A stretch of 64,000 nt of DNA from Hydrogenophaga sp. (GCF_030656115.1 NZ_JAUSOO010000122.1:30557-94556); one strand, 5' to 3'. Positions 45,659-54,336 are shown, counted from the stretch's first letter. Numbers and translations are program-made. Notes: a model not told the origin generated them from the letters alone.

Positions 45659-47041
45659 ATGAAATCACAGATTGGGTGGCGTAGCCTGGTTTCGTTGTGG
45701 GCCGTGCTGGCGTGCATGGGCTTGGCGCAGGCACAACCTGGTGTCCCCGTTTCGGCCACCGATCCAACGCTGCCTGTGGTGGGTGAGGTGGTGTTTGCCA
45801 GAGGGGTCGGTTTTGCCCAAATGCCTGGTCAGACGCCCCGCACCCTGGGTGTCGGTCTGAATTTGCAGCAAGGTGACCGGCTTACCACCGCCGTGGGAGC
45901 CTCCGCCATTGTCAAACTCACCGACGGTACGCGTATGACGCTGCGCCCCCAGAGCGATATGGTGTTGCAGCAAGTCCGCTACACCCCCGATGCACCCGAC
46001 AACAACCTGTTGCTCGAACTGTTGCGGGGAGGCTTCCGTGCCATCACGGGGTTGATTGCCAAAGGGAACGACCGTGCGGCGATGGTCAAGACGCCCACGG
46101 CAACCATTGGCATACGGGGTACCGACTTTGACGCCCGCCTGTGCGGCACCGATTGCTTCGAAGAAACCCGGACCGCAAAGGAGGTACCTCGCGCAGCCAG
46201 CTTGCGGGCCAGCGCCAAGGTCGTGGTGGCTGATGGCGAGCTGACGGCAACCTCAGATTCCGGCGACAAACGAAAACTGGTTCATGGCGGCAGCATTTAC
46301 CCCGGTGATGTGCTGGAGACCGGGCCACGCACCAAGGTGGTGCTGGCCTTTCGCGACGAAACCAAGATCACCCTGGGTTCAGCGACCACCTTCAAGGTGG
46401 ATGACTTCGTGTTTGACCAGCAAAACCCTTCGGATGGGCGTTTTCTGGTGTCTTTGCTCAAGGGCACCGTGCGTGCATTGACCGGTCTGATTGGCAAAGC
46501 CCAGCCACGCAACGTTGCGTTCAAAACGCCGACAGCGACGATTGGTATCCGAGGCACAGGCATTGATTTGTCGTGCGAGAGTGCCGGTTGTCAGTTCTTC
46601 ACCTGGCTGGGTACCATGACCGTGACACCCGAAGGCCAAACGGCGTTGCAGGTTTTGCTGGCAGGGCAAGGGCTGTTTGTGTCGCCAACGGGCATGAGCC
46701 CTATTGATTCGTTGCCGCTGCCCGGGCTGGACCGGCCAGACCAGGTGCCGGTGGATGTGGGGCCCTTGTTCTCGACCACGGCGTTGGATGAAACTGCGCA
46801 GGGCTTGTACGTGTTCGTGCGCGACGGCCACATCCAGATCACCACCCCCAGCGGTGGTGTGGTGCATCTGGGCCGGGGCGAGGTGGGGCTGGCTGACAAC
46901 GAGGGCCGGGTCTTGCGTGCGCTGCAGATGCCCCTGTTCATGGACCTGGACCCCACACCCTTGCCCAACAACACAAATCCGCTGCTGACCACCGTTCTGG
47001 AAGAGGCCGGTGTGCGCACCCAAAACCAATGCCGCCGATGA
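45659..47041 (+). CDS. Periplasmic protein with two FecR domains
   Basis: A 460-residue exported protein. The signal peptide (residues 1 to about 26, ending AQA) is followed by two FecR-type domains: one at about 40-155 and one at about 185-320. Each ends in the same motif (TPTATIGIRGTDFD and TPTATIGIRGTGID), showing an internal duplication. FecR domains are periplasmic beta structures that relay or scaffold signals; freestanding FecR proteins without an anti-sigma helix are common beside cyclases and surface proteins. Both copies have nearby cysteines (LCGTDC and CESAGC) that could form disulfides. The ATG at 45659 has a strong GAGGAAGG site. The stop overlaps the TpsB start (ATGA, 47038-47041), so the two proteins are likely to act together in the envelope. 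Confidence 0.92.
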   Translation: MKSQIGWRSLVSLWAVLACMGLAQAQPGVPVSATDPTLPVVGEVVFARGVGFAQMPGQTPRTLGVGLNLQQGDRLTTAVGASAIVKLTDGTRMTLRPQSDMVLQQVRYTPDAPDNNLLLELLRGGFRAITGLIAKGNDRAAMVKTPTATIGIRGTDFDARLCGTDCFEETRTAKEVPRAASLRASAKVVVADGELTATSDSGDKRKLVHGGSIYPGDVLETGPRTKVVLAFRDETKITLGSATTFKVDDFVFDQQNPSDGRFLVSLLKGTVRALTGLIGKAQPRNVAFKTPTATIGIRGTGIDLSCESAGCQFFTWLGTMTVTPEGQTALQVLLAGQGLFVSPTGMSPIDSLPLPGLDRPDQVPVDVGPLFSTTALDETAQGLYVFVRDGHIQITTPSGGVVHLGRGEVGLADNEGRVLRALQMPLFMDLDPTPLPNNTNPLLTTVLEEAGVRTQNQCRR

Positions 47042-48699
47042 ACACCGTACTGCGCACGACATTCCCTTTGCACACCATGTACCCGTCGTTGTGGGTGGTG
47101 GGCTTGTTTTCTTTGGCAGGGGGGGCGGCGCTGGCACAGCCGGTGTTGCCTGCGGTGGCACAGACCACACAAACGCCCGTTGCGGCCATGACGGAACCTT
47201 TGCGACTGCGTGGCTTCACGGTGGTGGGTGACAACCCGCTGGACGATGCGACCACCACGCAGGTCGTGGCGCCTTTTTTGCGCGCCGAGGTCAGCATGGA
47301 CACGTTGCAAAAGGCCACGGCCGCATTCGAGGCCGCGCTGGCCGCGAATGGCTTTACCTTGCATCGGGTCGTGTTACCCGCACAGGAGGTGTCCGACAAC
47401 TTGACCCTGAACGTGGTGCGCTTTGTCATCGGGCGCGTGGTGGTTGAAGGGGCTGGCAACTTTGGCGAGCAGAACATTCGCCGCAGCCTGCCCGAATTGC
47501 AGGAGGGCGTTACGCCCAGCATCCAAAAAATGGCGCTGCAGACCGCGCTGGCCAATGAAAACCCTGCCAAGCGTATGCAGGTGGCCTTGAGGGGTTCTGA
47601 TGACAATCCCGATCTCATCGATGCCACTGTGCGGGTACAGGCGTCCGAGCCTGTGACAGGGTCGGCCAGTCTGTCCAACACGGGCAACGCGGCGTCGGGG
47701 CGTGACCGATTCAGCCTGACGCTGGGCCATGCCAACCTCTGGGGGCGTGACCACCAGTTCTATGTTGCGCTTACCACCTCGTTGGCGAGGTTGGGCGATG
47801 TGCGGCAGCTTGGACTGTCTTACCGTCTGCCTTGGTATGCCCAGGGCGGCATGTTGGATGTGAGTCTGACCGATTCAACCGTGTTGGGGCAGTTTGGTAC
47901 GTTCACCAGCACGGGTGCCGGCAATACGTTGTCGGTGCTCTATACCCAGCATTTGGGGGGCGAGGGCGGTCTGACCCGTTACGCCACCGTTGGCTTGGAA
48001 GACAAGGTGTTCGATGCGACCTCGGTGGCCCCGTTGGGCGGCGGGGCCGTGACGGTACTTTCAGAGCGCCGCCGCAGCCGTCCGCTGAGTGTGGGGCTGA
48101 AGGCCAGACACCAATCCGATACCGCTTACTGGGATGCTCATCTGACGCTGGCGACCAACGTGTCCGCTGGCAGTGGCAATACATTGACCGCTTACCAGAG
48201 TGAGAACCCATTGGTAACCCGTACCCGCTGGACCGCTCTCCGGTGGGGGGGCAGTCGGGTCAGCCAGATACCTGGAGGGTGGTTGATGGGGGTCCGCTTG
48301 CAAGGGCAGTGGGCGTCGACCGTGCTGATTGCGGGTGAGCAGTTTGGCCTGGGCGGTGTGGGGAGCTTGCGCGGCGCGGGGGACCGGGTGCTGGCGGCTG
48401 ACTCGGGCATCGGTACCGGCCTGGAGTTCACCACCCCGATGCTGGCCGATGGGTTGCGGGGCGTGGCCTTTGCCGACGCGGGATGGCTGCGGCGCAATCG
48501 GGTCACCAGTCCGGCCCAGTCGCGCACCGATGCCGCCGTGTCGGTGGGGGTGGGCATGCGTTACGGGCGCGGGCCGCTGGCGGTGTCTTTGGATTACGCG
48601 CGCGTGGTCAACGGCAGCCGCACGCCGTTGTCGCTGAACGCATCGGCCCCTCAAAAAGGGGAAGACAAGCTGCACCTGACGCTGAGTGCGCAGTTTTAA
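47038..48699 (+). CDS. Two-partner secretion outer-membrane transporter (TpsB, ShlB/FhaC family)
   Basis: A 553-residue outer-membrane protein that exports a TpsA exoprotein. A signal peptide (to about residue 35) precedes a POTRA region (about 55-130, with LRLRGFTVVGDNPL and TLQKATAAFEAALAANGF) and a second POTRA-like segment (about 130-195). A 16-strand beta-barrel (about 200-553) ends in a terminal phenylalanine (LSAQF), the usual outer-membrane insertion signal. The conserved GVGSLRGAGDRV loop (VRGF/Y-like region) is seen near residue 440. The gene is overlapped by the FecR gene upstream. Its presumed cargo is encoded convergently at 48794-52285, rather than in the same operon, which is unusual. 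Confidence 0.93.
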   Translation: MNTVLRTTFPLHTMYPSLWVVGLFSLAGGAALAQPVLPAVAQTTQTPVAAMTEPLRLRGFTVVGDNPLDDATTTQVVAPFLRAEVSMDTLQKATAAFEAALAANGFTLHRVVLPAQEVSDNLTLNVVRFVIGRVVVEGAGNFGEQNIRRSLPELQEGVTPSIQKMALQTALANENPAKRMQVALRGSDDNPDLIDATVRVQASEPVTGSASLSNTGNAASGRDRFSLTLGHANLWGRDHQFYVALTTSLARLGDVRQLGLSYRLPWYAQGGMLDVSLTDSTVLGQFGTFTSTGAGNTLSVLYTQHLGGEGGLTRYATVGLEDKVFDATSVAPLGGGAVTVLSERRRSRPLSVGLKARHQSDTAYWDAHLTLATNVSAGSGNTLTAYQSENPLVTRTRWTALRWGGSRVSQIPGGWLMGVRLQGQWASTVLIAGEQFGLGGVGSLRGAGDRVLAADSGIGTGLEFTTPMLADGLRGVAFADAGWLRRNRVTSPAQSRTDAAVSVGVGMRYGRGPLAVSLDYARVVNGSRTPLSLNASAPQKGEDKLHLTLSAQF

Positions 48700-48714
48700 C
48701 CAGACCTTCTGGCG

Positions 48715-48732
48715 ACCAGATGCCTGGTTTTT
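48715..48732. terminator. Weak terminator-like hairpin after tpsB
   Basis: A 5-bp stem (ACCAG / CTGGT, loop ATGC) followed by T residues lies 16 bases after the TpsB stop and before the end of the convergent TpsA gene. The stem is short, so the call is tentative. Confidence 0.4.
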
Positions 48733-48793
48733 CGGGCGCACCGAACAAGTCGTTGCGGTTGACGTCGCCCCGAGAAACTTCTTCGGCGTTCCT

Positions 48794-51700
48794 TTAGGGG
48801 CACTCCTCGGTCCCGTCGCCCACCAATCCATTCTCGTCGGCTTGTTTGCGCCGTTCCTCAGGCGTTTGCGTGGCTGAGCTACCGCCAACTGCGGCTTCTT
48901 CTTCCATCACTTTTTCAACCATGGCCACAAATGTGCGCAGCACGGTGTCCGTGGCTTCTTGTGCCTCTGGCGGAGGCGGAGGCGGAGGTGGAGGTGGAGG
49001 TGGCGGTGGCGGTGGCGGTGGCGGTGGAGGTGGAGGTGGAGGTGGAGGTGGAGGTGGCGGTGGAGGTGGCGGTGGCGGTGTTGTCACAATATCCGCCTTG
49101 ACCCATGAAATTTCCGGAATTTGCTGGACGATGACGTAGGTTCCATCGGGAATGGTGGTTTTCACATTGAACGCCACCGTGATCGGTTCCGTGATGCTGA
49201 CACTGGCGGTGGCCGGAAACGTCAGTTGGTCATGCTTCGTGCCATCAAAATCAATGGCCAACGTGGTACCCGTCTCCATCGTCATTTGGCCCACGTCAAC
49301 CGTGGCGTTGACGATCCGGTCATGCCCACCGGGTACCCAAACGGCCGTGCTGCTGCTGGTCAGGGTTCCACCGGGGAACGACAGCTTGTCGAACTGGGTT
49401 TCACCGCTCAGCAAAACGCTGTTCCAACCTGAAAAAGACAGTTGTCCGTGTGTCTGAACCTTGGACAGCTCCACATCATGGGTGGCTGCGGCCAACGTCA
49501 CATCGTGGGTGGCTGCGGCCAACGTCACACGGGTGCCGCCGGGACCCGTCAGCGTGATGTCGCTGCCCTCCAGCGGCGCGTTGCTGTCTTGTGCCAGCGT
49601 GGCACCAGCGCCTGTCAGGCTGATGTGGATAGGCGCTGGTGCATTGGGTATTCCGGACACCACGCCCGCAACACCATCGACGGTGCCGATGGTCAGGCTG
49701 GGCGCTGCGCTGGTGAAGTTGAAGCCGCTGGTACTCTTGGCCCGTCCGCTGATGACCTGGACCTGGTTGCCTTCCTGGAGATTGACGAAGCCCGCGTCGG
49801 CATTGAGACGCTCGACTTGCAGTGTCGCTCCCGTTTTTTGGGTAATGCCAGCGACCTGGTTTTGGATCAGGCTCAGCGCTTGCACTTGCGTGGCTGGGAG
49901 GGCGACGGAAGATTCCACAACCAGACCACCGGTATGGGCGCTGGAGCCCAGCACCAGCACCTTGGCCGTGATGTGACCGAATTCGTCGGTTGTCAGGTTG
50001 AGTTGACCGGATTCATCGGTGCCACCGATGGCCATGGCCCGTCCGGTGTCGTGTGGTTTGACCGTGACGCGGGCTTGGTTGCCGGCATCTACCGTGCCGT
50101 TGATCTGTACCGCATTGGCTTCCAGCAGGATGTCCGACGTTCCCCCTTGGTTGCTGATCTGCGAGTCGGCATCGATGGTCAAGCCGGTGCCGTTCCCACC
50201 GCTGGCGCTCAGGTGTGTCAGACCGTTGCCCAGGTTGTGCACGCGGCTGGCGCTCAGCAGCAACTCGCCACCCTGGGCTTGCAACATGACGGCGTCGGTT
50301 GCCTTGATGTCGGCAGACTCCAGATGCAGGCCGGAGCCACCCATCTCGGTGCGTCCATTTACCGTGATGGTGTTCCCTTTGATGACCAAGGGTGCGGACG
50401 ATGCTGCTTCGCTGTTGGATATCTTGACGCCAGCATCGGTGTAGCTGGTGCCAGAAATGGTCAATGTGCCGGTGGCGGCGTCGATGCGCGAGTCGTTGTG
50501 GATATAAACCCCGGACCCCTCATAGAAACCCGTGCTGCCCCCTTGAAGGGTGATGTCACCGCCGTTGCTTTCCACAACGGCGTGGTTGAGTTCCAGCTGT
50601 CCTCCGGCTCGGACCGAAATGTCGCCGCCCGATGTCGCCAAATGGCCGGTTTGTATGTTCTGGTTGGCACCGGTTTGCAGGGTGATGGTTCCCGTGCCGC
50701 CGGTTTCCAGTGCAATGGGCGTGGGCACGGCGTTGGGCACCACCAACGAGATGCCGCCAGGCGATGTGCCTGTGGTTTCCAGGGTGATGCTCACGCCAGG
50801 CAGGCGAATGGTGCCTTCGGTGAAGCTGCCAGCCACCGCAATGCGCTCTTCGGCTTGGATGTGGATGTTGCTGGTCGCCGTCTCCAGATCGGATTCATAC
50901 AGTGTGTCGGCCTCTGGAGCGGGCGGGGCGGCGCCGCCCTGCAGGGTGATGGAGATGGGGTCCAGCAACCACTGCCCAGTCTGACCCCTGGGTGCGCGTG
51001 TATCCACCTGCCCACCCAGGGTCAAGCTGTGTTGGCCTGAAGTTTCTACCCGCCCGCCGTCACCGCCCTGTTCGCCACCGCGTGCGCTGATCTGACCCTG
51101 GAAGGTGGTGGCGCCGTCGGCCCATGCCACCACCGTACCGCCGTGGCCCTCTCCGGTGGCGCTGGCGTCGATGGTGGCCCCGCGTTCCACCACAGTGCTT
51201 TGGGCGCTGGGTAGCCGGGCATCGCGCCCCTGCCAACCACCGCCGATGAGCACCTCGCCGCCGCCCGCATGGCCGCTGGCATCGATGCGGGCCTGGCCGG
51301 TGAGGTGCACAGATTGTGCGGTGGCGTGAAACTGTCCACCCAGGCCATCCAGCCCTTGGGTGCGGGCGGTGCCATCGATGGTGGCCTGGTCTTTGGCTCG
51401 GATGACGATCTTGCCCCCGCCGGCCTGCACGGCTTCGACGTTCATTTGCCCGCTGTGGCGCAACTGGCTGGCGAACATACCCACCGCGCTGCCTCGCAGC
51501 TCACCCAGATTGACGGCTTGATCGGTGGGGGCCTGAATTTCAAAGCGCAGGCCGTCCAACCCCGGTGCCATGACCTCCACTTTCTGACCCGCCGCCAGCA
51601 GCACTGCGCCGTTGGGGGCCTGTACCAGTGCGCCGGGGGCGACTTGCACGTCGGGAGCCAGCATCAGCACATCGCTGCCACGCGCCAGCACCTGGCCATG

Positions 51701-52285
51701 CACCTGGACCTGCGTGCCGCCCTCAAAGCGCAGGCGGGCGGACAGTGCGTCGGCATCGCTCATGTGCATGGCGGCCGCGGTGAAGCGGGCGGTATCGACC
51801 ACCGCACCCGCACCCACAGCAATGCCTGCCGGATTGACCAGCACGAGGTGTCCGTTGGAGCCCAGGGTGCCGAAGATTTGCGAGGGGTTGGTGCCCACCA
51901 CCCGGTTGATGCTGGTGCTGCTGGCACTCGGCTGGTTGAACCAGGCGGTGCTGCCTGCGGGCACGCTGAAACTCTGCCAGTTGATGGTGGAATGCTGGCT
52001 ACCGGGGGCGTTCTGCGTGGTGACCAGCAGGTTGTTGCCCTGCTGTTGCAGGGTGGCTTGCCCAGCCACCACCTGGGCGCCGCTGGGCTGCGCGTGCGCG
52101 GTGTGCGCCAGCACGGCGAACGCGGTTGCCAGAATCCAGGCCAGTGTGGTGGGCTGAAAGCCCTGCGCCGCTGGTGTGGCTGCTGCAAGCACCGGTCTTG
52201 GCGCAGGGGGCATGGTTCGATTCAGACCGGGTGCGTCGGCGCGTGCTGACGGTGCCGAGCGGTTGCTGGTGTGTTGGCGGTGCAT
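48794..52285 (-). CDS. TpsA-type filamentous haemagglutinin exoprotein with polyproline tail
   Basis: A 1,163-residue exoprotein of the two-partner secretion family. A long N-terminal extension (about 1-45) precedes a signal peptide (about 46-66, ending AHAQ). A TPS secretion domain (about 70-320) follows, with NLLVTTQNAPGSQ, INWQSFSV and NPSQIFGTLGSNGHLVLVNPAGI, the NxxG/NPNL-like signature region. The remainder to about 1050 is repetitive beta-helix sequence rich in Gly, Thr and Ala. It then has 37 consecutive prolines and ends in a charged 60-residue tail. There is no autotransporter barrel, so it needs TpsB for export. A GAGGGGGAA ribosome site supports the ATG at 52285. The gene is on the opposite strand from tpsB, convergent, so it has its own promoter. 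Likely an adhesin or surface fibre. Confidence 0.92.
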   Translation of the reverse strand: MHRQHTSNRSAPSARADAPGLNRTMPPAPRPVLAAATPAAQGFQPTTLAWILATAFAVLAHTAHAQPSGAQVVAGQATLQQQGNNLLVTTQNAPGSQHSTINWQSFSVPAGSTAWFNQPSASSTSINRVVGTNPSQIFGTLGSNGHLVLVNPAGIAVGAGAVVDTARFTAAAMHMSDADALSARLRFEGGTQVQVHGQVLARGSDVLMLAPDVQVAPGALVQAPNGAVLLAAGQKVEVMAPGLDGLRFEIQAPTDQAVNLGELRGSAVGMFASQLRHSGQMNVEAVQAGGGKIVIRAKDQATIDGTARTQGLDGLGGQFHATAQSVHLTGQARIDASGHAGGGEVLIGGGWQGRDARLPSAQSTVVERGATIDASATGEGHGGTVVAWADGATTFQGQISARGGEQGGDGGRVETSGQHSLTLGGQVDTRAPRGQTGQWLLDPISITLQGGAAPPAPEADTLYESDLETATSNIHIQAEERIAVAGSFTEGTIRLPGVSITLETTGTSPGGISLVVPNAVPTPIALETGGTGTITLQTGANQNIQTGHLATSGGDISVRAGGQLELNHAVVESNGGDITLQGGSTGFYEGSGVYIHNDSRIDAATGTLTISGTSYTDAGVKISNSEAASSAPLVIKGNTITVNGRTEMGGSGLHLESADIKATDAVMLQAQGGELLLSASRVHNLGNGLTHLSASGGNGTGLTIDADSQISNQGGTSDILLEANAVQINGTVDAGNQARVTVKPHDTGRAMAIGGTDESGQLNLTTDEFGHITAKVLVLGSSAHTGGLVVESSVALPATQVQALSLIQNQVAGITQKTGATLQVERLNADAGFVNLQEGNQVQVISGRAKSTSGFNFTSAAPSLTIGTVDGVAGVVSGIPNAPAPIHISLTGAGATLAQDSNAPLEGSDITLTGPGGTRVTLAAATHDVTLAAATHDVELSKVQTHGQLSFSGWNSVLLSGETQFDKLSFPGGTLTSSSTAVWVPGGHDRIVNATVDVGQMTMETGTTLAIDFDGTKHDQLTFPATASVSITEPITVAFNVKTTIPDGTYVIVQQIPEISWVKADIVTTPPPPPPPPPPPPPPPPPPPPPPPPPPPPPPPPPPPPPEAQEATDTVLRTFVAMVEKVMEEEAAVGGSSATQTPEERRKQADENGLVGDGTEECP
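48968..49078 (-). repeat. In-frame polyproline (CCN)n tract
   Basis: 111 bases encode 37 proline codons in a row, mainly CCA, CCG and CCT, arranged partly as hexamer repeats (CCGCCA, CCTCCA). The tract lies between the beta-helix and the charged C-terminal tail of the TpsA protein. It can expand or contract by slippage in steps of one codon without a frameshift, so it may vary in length between strains. Confidence 0.95.
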
Positions 52286-52412
52286 GGACGTTCCCCCTCA
52301 ATCGCGGCGATGTGCTTCAACACGCAACTGTACTGTCTGCGGTGCCCTGCGCCTATCCACGATCACCCCATCCTCCCCAAAGGGGTGGTAAAAATCACGT
52401 CCTCCAGTGCTT

Positions 52413-52442
52413 TGACGGCCACAAAGCGCTTCATGGCCGTCA
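52413..52442. promoter_or_regulatory. 30-bp near-perfect palindrome upstream of tpsA
   Basis: Nine-base arms (TGACGGCCA at 52413-52421 and TGGCCGTCA at 52434-52442) enclose a central self-complementary AAGCGCTT, with two mismatched base pairs between arm and core. It lies 128 bp upstream of the TpsA start and 29 bp past the SSB-like gene's stop on the minus strand. It could be an operator dyad for tpsA or an RNA hairpin; no T-run follows, so it is not a standard terminator. Confidence 0.45.
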
Positions 52443-52470
52443 TTGGCGCCTGATGCGTTCGTTCAGCAAC

Positions 52471-52815
52471 TCAATACGAATCGGTACCGCGTTCGCCCAT
52501 GGTCGTTTGCTTGCGACCCTGGTGGTAGGCCGTCAGCACCTGCGCGGCCACCATGTCCAGACTGGGGCGGACCATGCCTTGCTTGTCCGTCCAGACCTTG
52601 GGCGTGAGCGAGCCCGAGAGGCTGAGTGCTTCGCCATCGCCCAGCGCCAGCAGGGCGGCACACACGGCCTCGTCAAACGCAATCACGTTGACGATGAATT
52701 CTTCGTCGGCCTTGTTGCGGGCCAGTACCCGGGCCACGGTGTACCCGCGCCCCATCTTGTCGGTGCGCCGGGAGGCATCGCCCATCAGGCGGCCTGCAAT
52801 CAAACCATCAATCAT
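52471..52815 (-). CDS. Single-stranded DNA-binding protein-like (OB fold)
   Basis: A 114-residue protein resembling single-domain SSB proteins. It shows the usual layout: a start segment MIDGLIAGRLMGDAS, VARVLARNKADEEFIVNVIAFDE, an LGDGEALSLSGSLTP strand and WTDKQGMVRPSLDMVA. These correspond to the strands and the K-G-LxV pattern of SSB OB folds. It lacks the long acidic C-terminal tail ending in DDIPF that recruits partners in the essential SSB, so it is probably an accessory paralogue. It lies between the hypothetical protein gene at 52871 and tpsA on the same strand, and is perhaps co-transcribed with the former (55 bp). Confidence 0.82.
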   Translation of the reverse strand: MIDGLIAGRLMGDASRRTDKMGRGYTVARVLARNKADEEFIVNVIAFDEAVCAALLALGDGEALSLSGSLTPKVWTDKQGMVRPSLDMVAAQVLTAYHQGRKQTTMGERGTDSY

Positions 52816-52870
52816 GTCGGTGCTTTCGGAGGGAGCGGGCTGTTGGGCTTGGGGTACTGTGGTTTTATGT

Positions 52871-53347
52871 TCAACGCGGCCGCTCGTAACCAGAGCTGAC
52901 CCACGCTTGCGCGCTGTCCACGGTGAGCTTGAAGCTGGGCGGCACCGGTACGCGGCCCAGTGCTTCGTCGAATTCGTCCAGCGCCGTCAGGCTGGCCGTG
53001 GCACCTTCTTCGTCGGGCACGATGGCCAGCAGCACCCGCACGCGGCTGCCGTTCACCGTCACGGTCACATTTTTGTTCAGCTCGGCGTGGCGTTGCTGCT
53101 CGGACCGGCGGATCACTTCTTTGGCCGTTTTCACCAGTGTGTTGAACGCAGCGGTGTCCAGCGGCTTGGGGTTCTTCTTGTCACGACCCATGGTCCAGGG
53201 ACCTACCAGGGCTGGCTCGGCTTCACCCGCCAGGTACATTGCCACCGCCCAGCCATCGTCGTTGTCGTTGTTGATGACGCGCGCGGTCCAGGTTCCATCG
53301 CTCCATAGGCGGTCTTGGTGAATGGGCTCGTCAATGTCTGGGGTCAT
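52871..53347 (-). CDS. Conserved-looking protein of unknown function
   Basis: A 158-residue soluble protein with no family I recognise. The sequence is rich in charged residues and has no signal peptide, membrane helix or cysteine cluster. The N-terminal half contains the beta-like LWSDGTWTARVINNDNDDGWAV pattern (named here by its short parts WSDGTWTAR and DDGWAVAMY), and the middle a helix-like TLVKTAKEVIRRSEQQR. It is adjacent to the SSB-like gene on the same strand, with 55 bp between. Function unknown; a nucleic-acid link is only a guess from context. Confidence 0.7.
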   Translation of the reverse strand: MTPDIDEPIHQDRLWSDGTWTARVINNDNDDGWAVAMYLAGEAEPALVGPWTMGRDKKNPKPLDTAAFNTLVKTAKEVIRRSEQQRHAELNKNVTVTVNGSRVRVLLAIVPDEEGATASLTALDEFDEALGRVPVPPSFKLTVDSAQAWVSSGYERPR

Positions 53348-53410
53348 GGTGGGGCAGGCTCAGAGTTCAGGGGCTGCAGCATGCGGGTTTGGGCGCCTTG
53401 CTGGGGCCAT

Positions 53411-53436
53411 AAAAAAGCGCCCCAAAAGGCGCTTTT
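53411..53436 (-). terminator. Rho-independent terminator after tRNA-Ser
   Basis: A 9-bp stem (AAAAGCGCC / GGCGCTTTT) with a six-base loop, followed on the minus strand by a T-run, lies about 9 bases past the tRNA-Ser 3' end. It is also A/T flanked on the other side and may act on both strands. Confidence 0.85.
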
Positions 53437-53444
53437 ATTGTGTC

Positions 53445-53532
53445 TGGCGGAGACTGTGAGATTCGAACTCACGGACCCTTGCGGGTCGGCAGTTTTCAAG
53501 ACTGCTGGTTTAAACCGCTCACCCAAGTCTCC
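53445..53532 (-). tRNA. tRNA-Ser(UGA)
   Basis: An 88-base class II tRNA. The acceptor stem GGAGACT pairs with AGTCTCC, followed by G and an encoded CCA. The anticodon loop CTTGAAA gives anticodon UGA, reading UCA-type serine codons. A variable arm of serine type (GACCCGCAAGGGTC) and a T-arm with GTTCGAATC are present. A terminator follows directly. The gene lies between ureG and the hypothetical gene at 52871. Confidence 0.97.
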
Positions 53533-53580
53533 GGATGCGGCTGCAAAGAGCAGTATTTTAGCCTGAGTGCGGTGGGCATC

Positions 53581-54261
53581 TCAAAGCGCGGCGGCTGTGG
53601 CGGGGGCTGCGGTGTCCAGCATGCCGCGGGTTTCAATGAAGCGCACCACCTCGGCCACCCCGGCCTGTGTTTTCAGATTGGTCATGACCCAGGGGCGGCG
53701 TGCGCTGTCGGGGCGCATGCGCGCGGTGTCGGCCTTCATCACCTCCAGATCGGCGCCCACGTGCGGCGCCAGGTCGGTCTTGTTGATGACGAAGAGGTCG
53801 CTCTTGGTGATGCCGGGACCGCCCTTGCGCGGGATCTTCTCGCCCGCGGCGACGTCGATCACGTAGATGGTGAGGTCGCTCAGCTCGGGGCTGAAGGTGG
53901 CGGCCAGGTTGTCGCCGCCACTTTCCACGAACACGATGTCGGCGTTGGGGTGCTCGCCCAGCATGCGGTCGATGGCTTCGAGGTTGATGGAGCAGTCTTC
54001 GCGGATGGCGGTGTGCGGGCAGCCGCCGGTTTCCACGCCCATGATGCGGTCCGCGGGCAACGCGCCGCTCACGGTCAGCAGGCGCTGGTCTTCCTTGGTG
54101 TAGATGTCGTTGGTGATGGCGATCAGGTCGTACCGCTCGCGCATCGCCTTGCAGAGCATTTCAAGCAAAGTGGTTTTGCCGGAGCCGACCGGGCCGCCGA
54201 TGCCCACGCGCAGCGGGGGCAGGTGTTTGGTGCGGTTCGGGATGTGGTGCAGGGCGCTCAT
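53581..54261 (-). CDS. ureG: Urease accessory GTPase UreG
   Basis: A 226-residue SIMIBI-class GTPase that drives nickel insertion into apo-urease. The P-loop is [10 protein letters not shown], the nickel-binding Cys-Pro-His motif is in [11 protein letters not shown], and NKTDLA gives guanine specificity. A glutamate in FVESGGDNL completes the active site. The C-terminus runs about 15 residues past the usual end, with an Ala/Thr-rich tail. It is the last gene of the urease operon in this window, 75 bp after ureF. Confidence 0.97.
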   Translation of the reverse strand: MSALHHIPNRTKHLPPLRVGIGGPVGSGKTTLLEMLCKAMRERYDLIAITNDIYTKEDQRLLTVSGALPADRIMGVETGGCPHTAIREDCSINLEAIDRMLGEHPNADIVFVESGGDNLAATFSPELSDLTIYVIDVAAGEKIPRKGGPGITKSDLFVINKTDLAPHVGADLEVMKADTARMRPDSARRPWVMTNLKTQAGVAEVVRFIETRGMLDTAAPATAAAL

Positions 54262-54336
54262 GGGATGTACCTTGGTGGGGGCAGCGATTCTTCGACAGGC
54301 ATCGGGATGCGCGGATTTCAGTCTGGATGGGGAAAG

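Noticed and set aside
48968..49078. CRISPR or VNTR array
   Set aside because: The repeat units are only 3-6 bases without spacers; it is a coding proline tract.
49442..52249. Long plus-strand frames over the TpsA gene
   Set aside because: They are antisense to a clear TPS-domain protein with signal peptide and ribosome site, and have no motif of their own.
52362..52442. 26-codon minus-strand frame starting in the palindrome
   Set aside because: It has no ribosome site and no known homologue, and its start coincides with the dyad; treated as chance.
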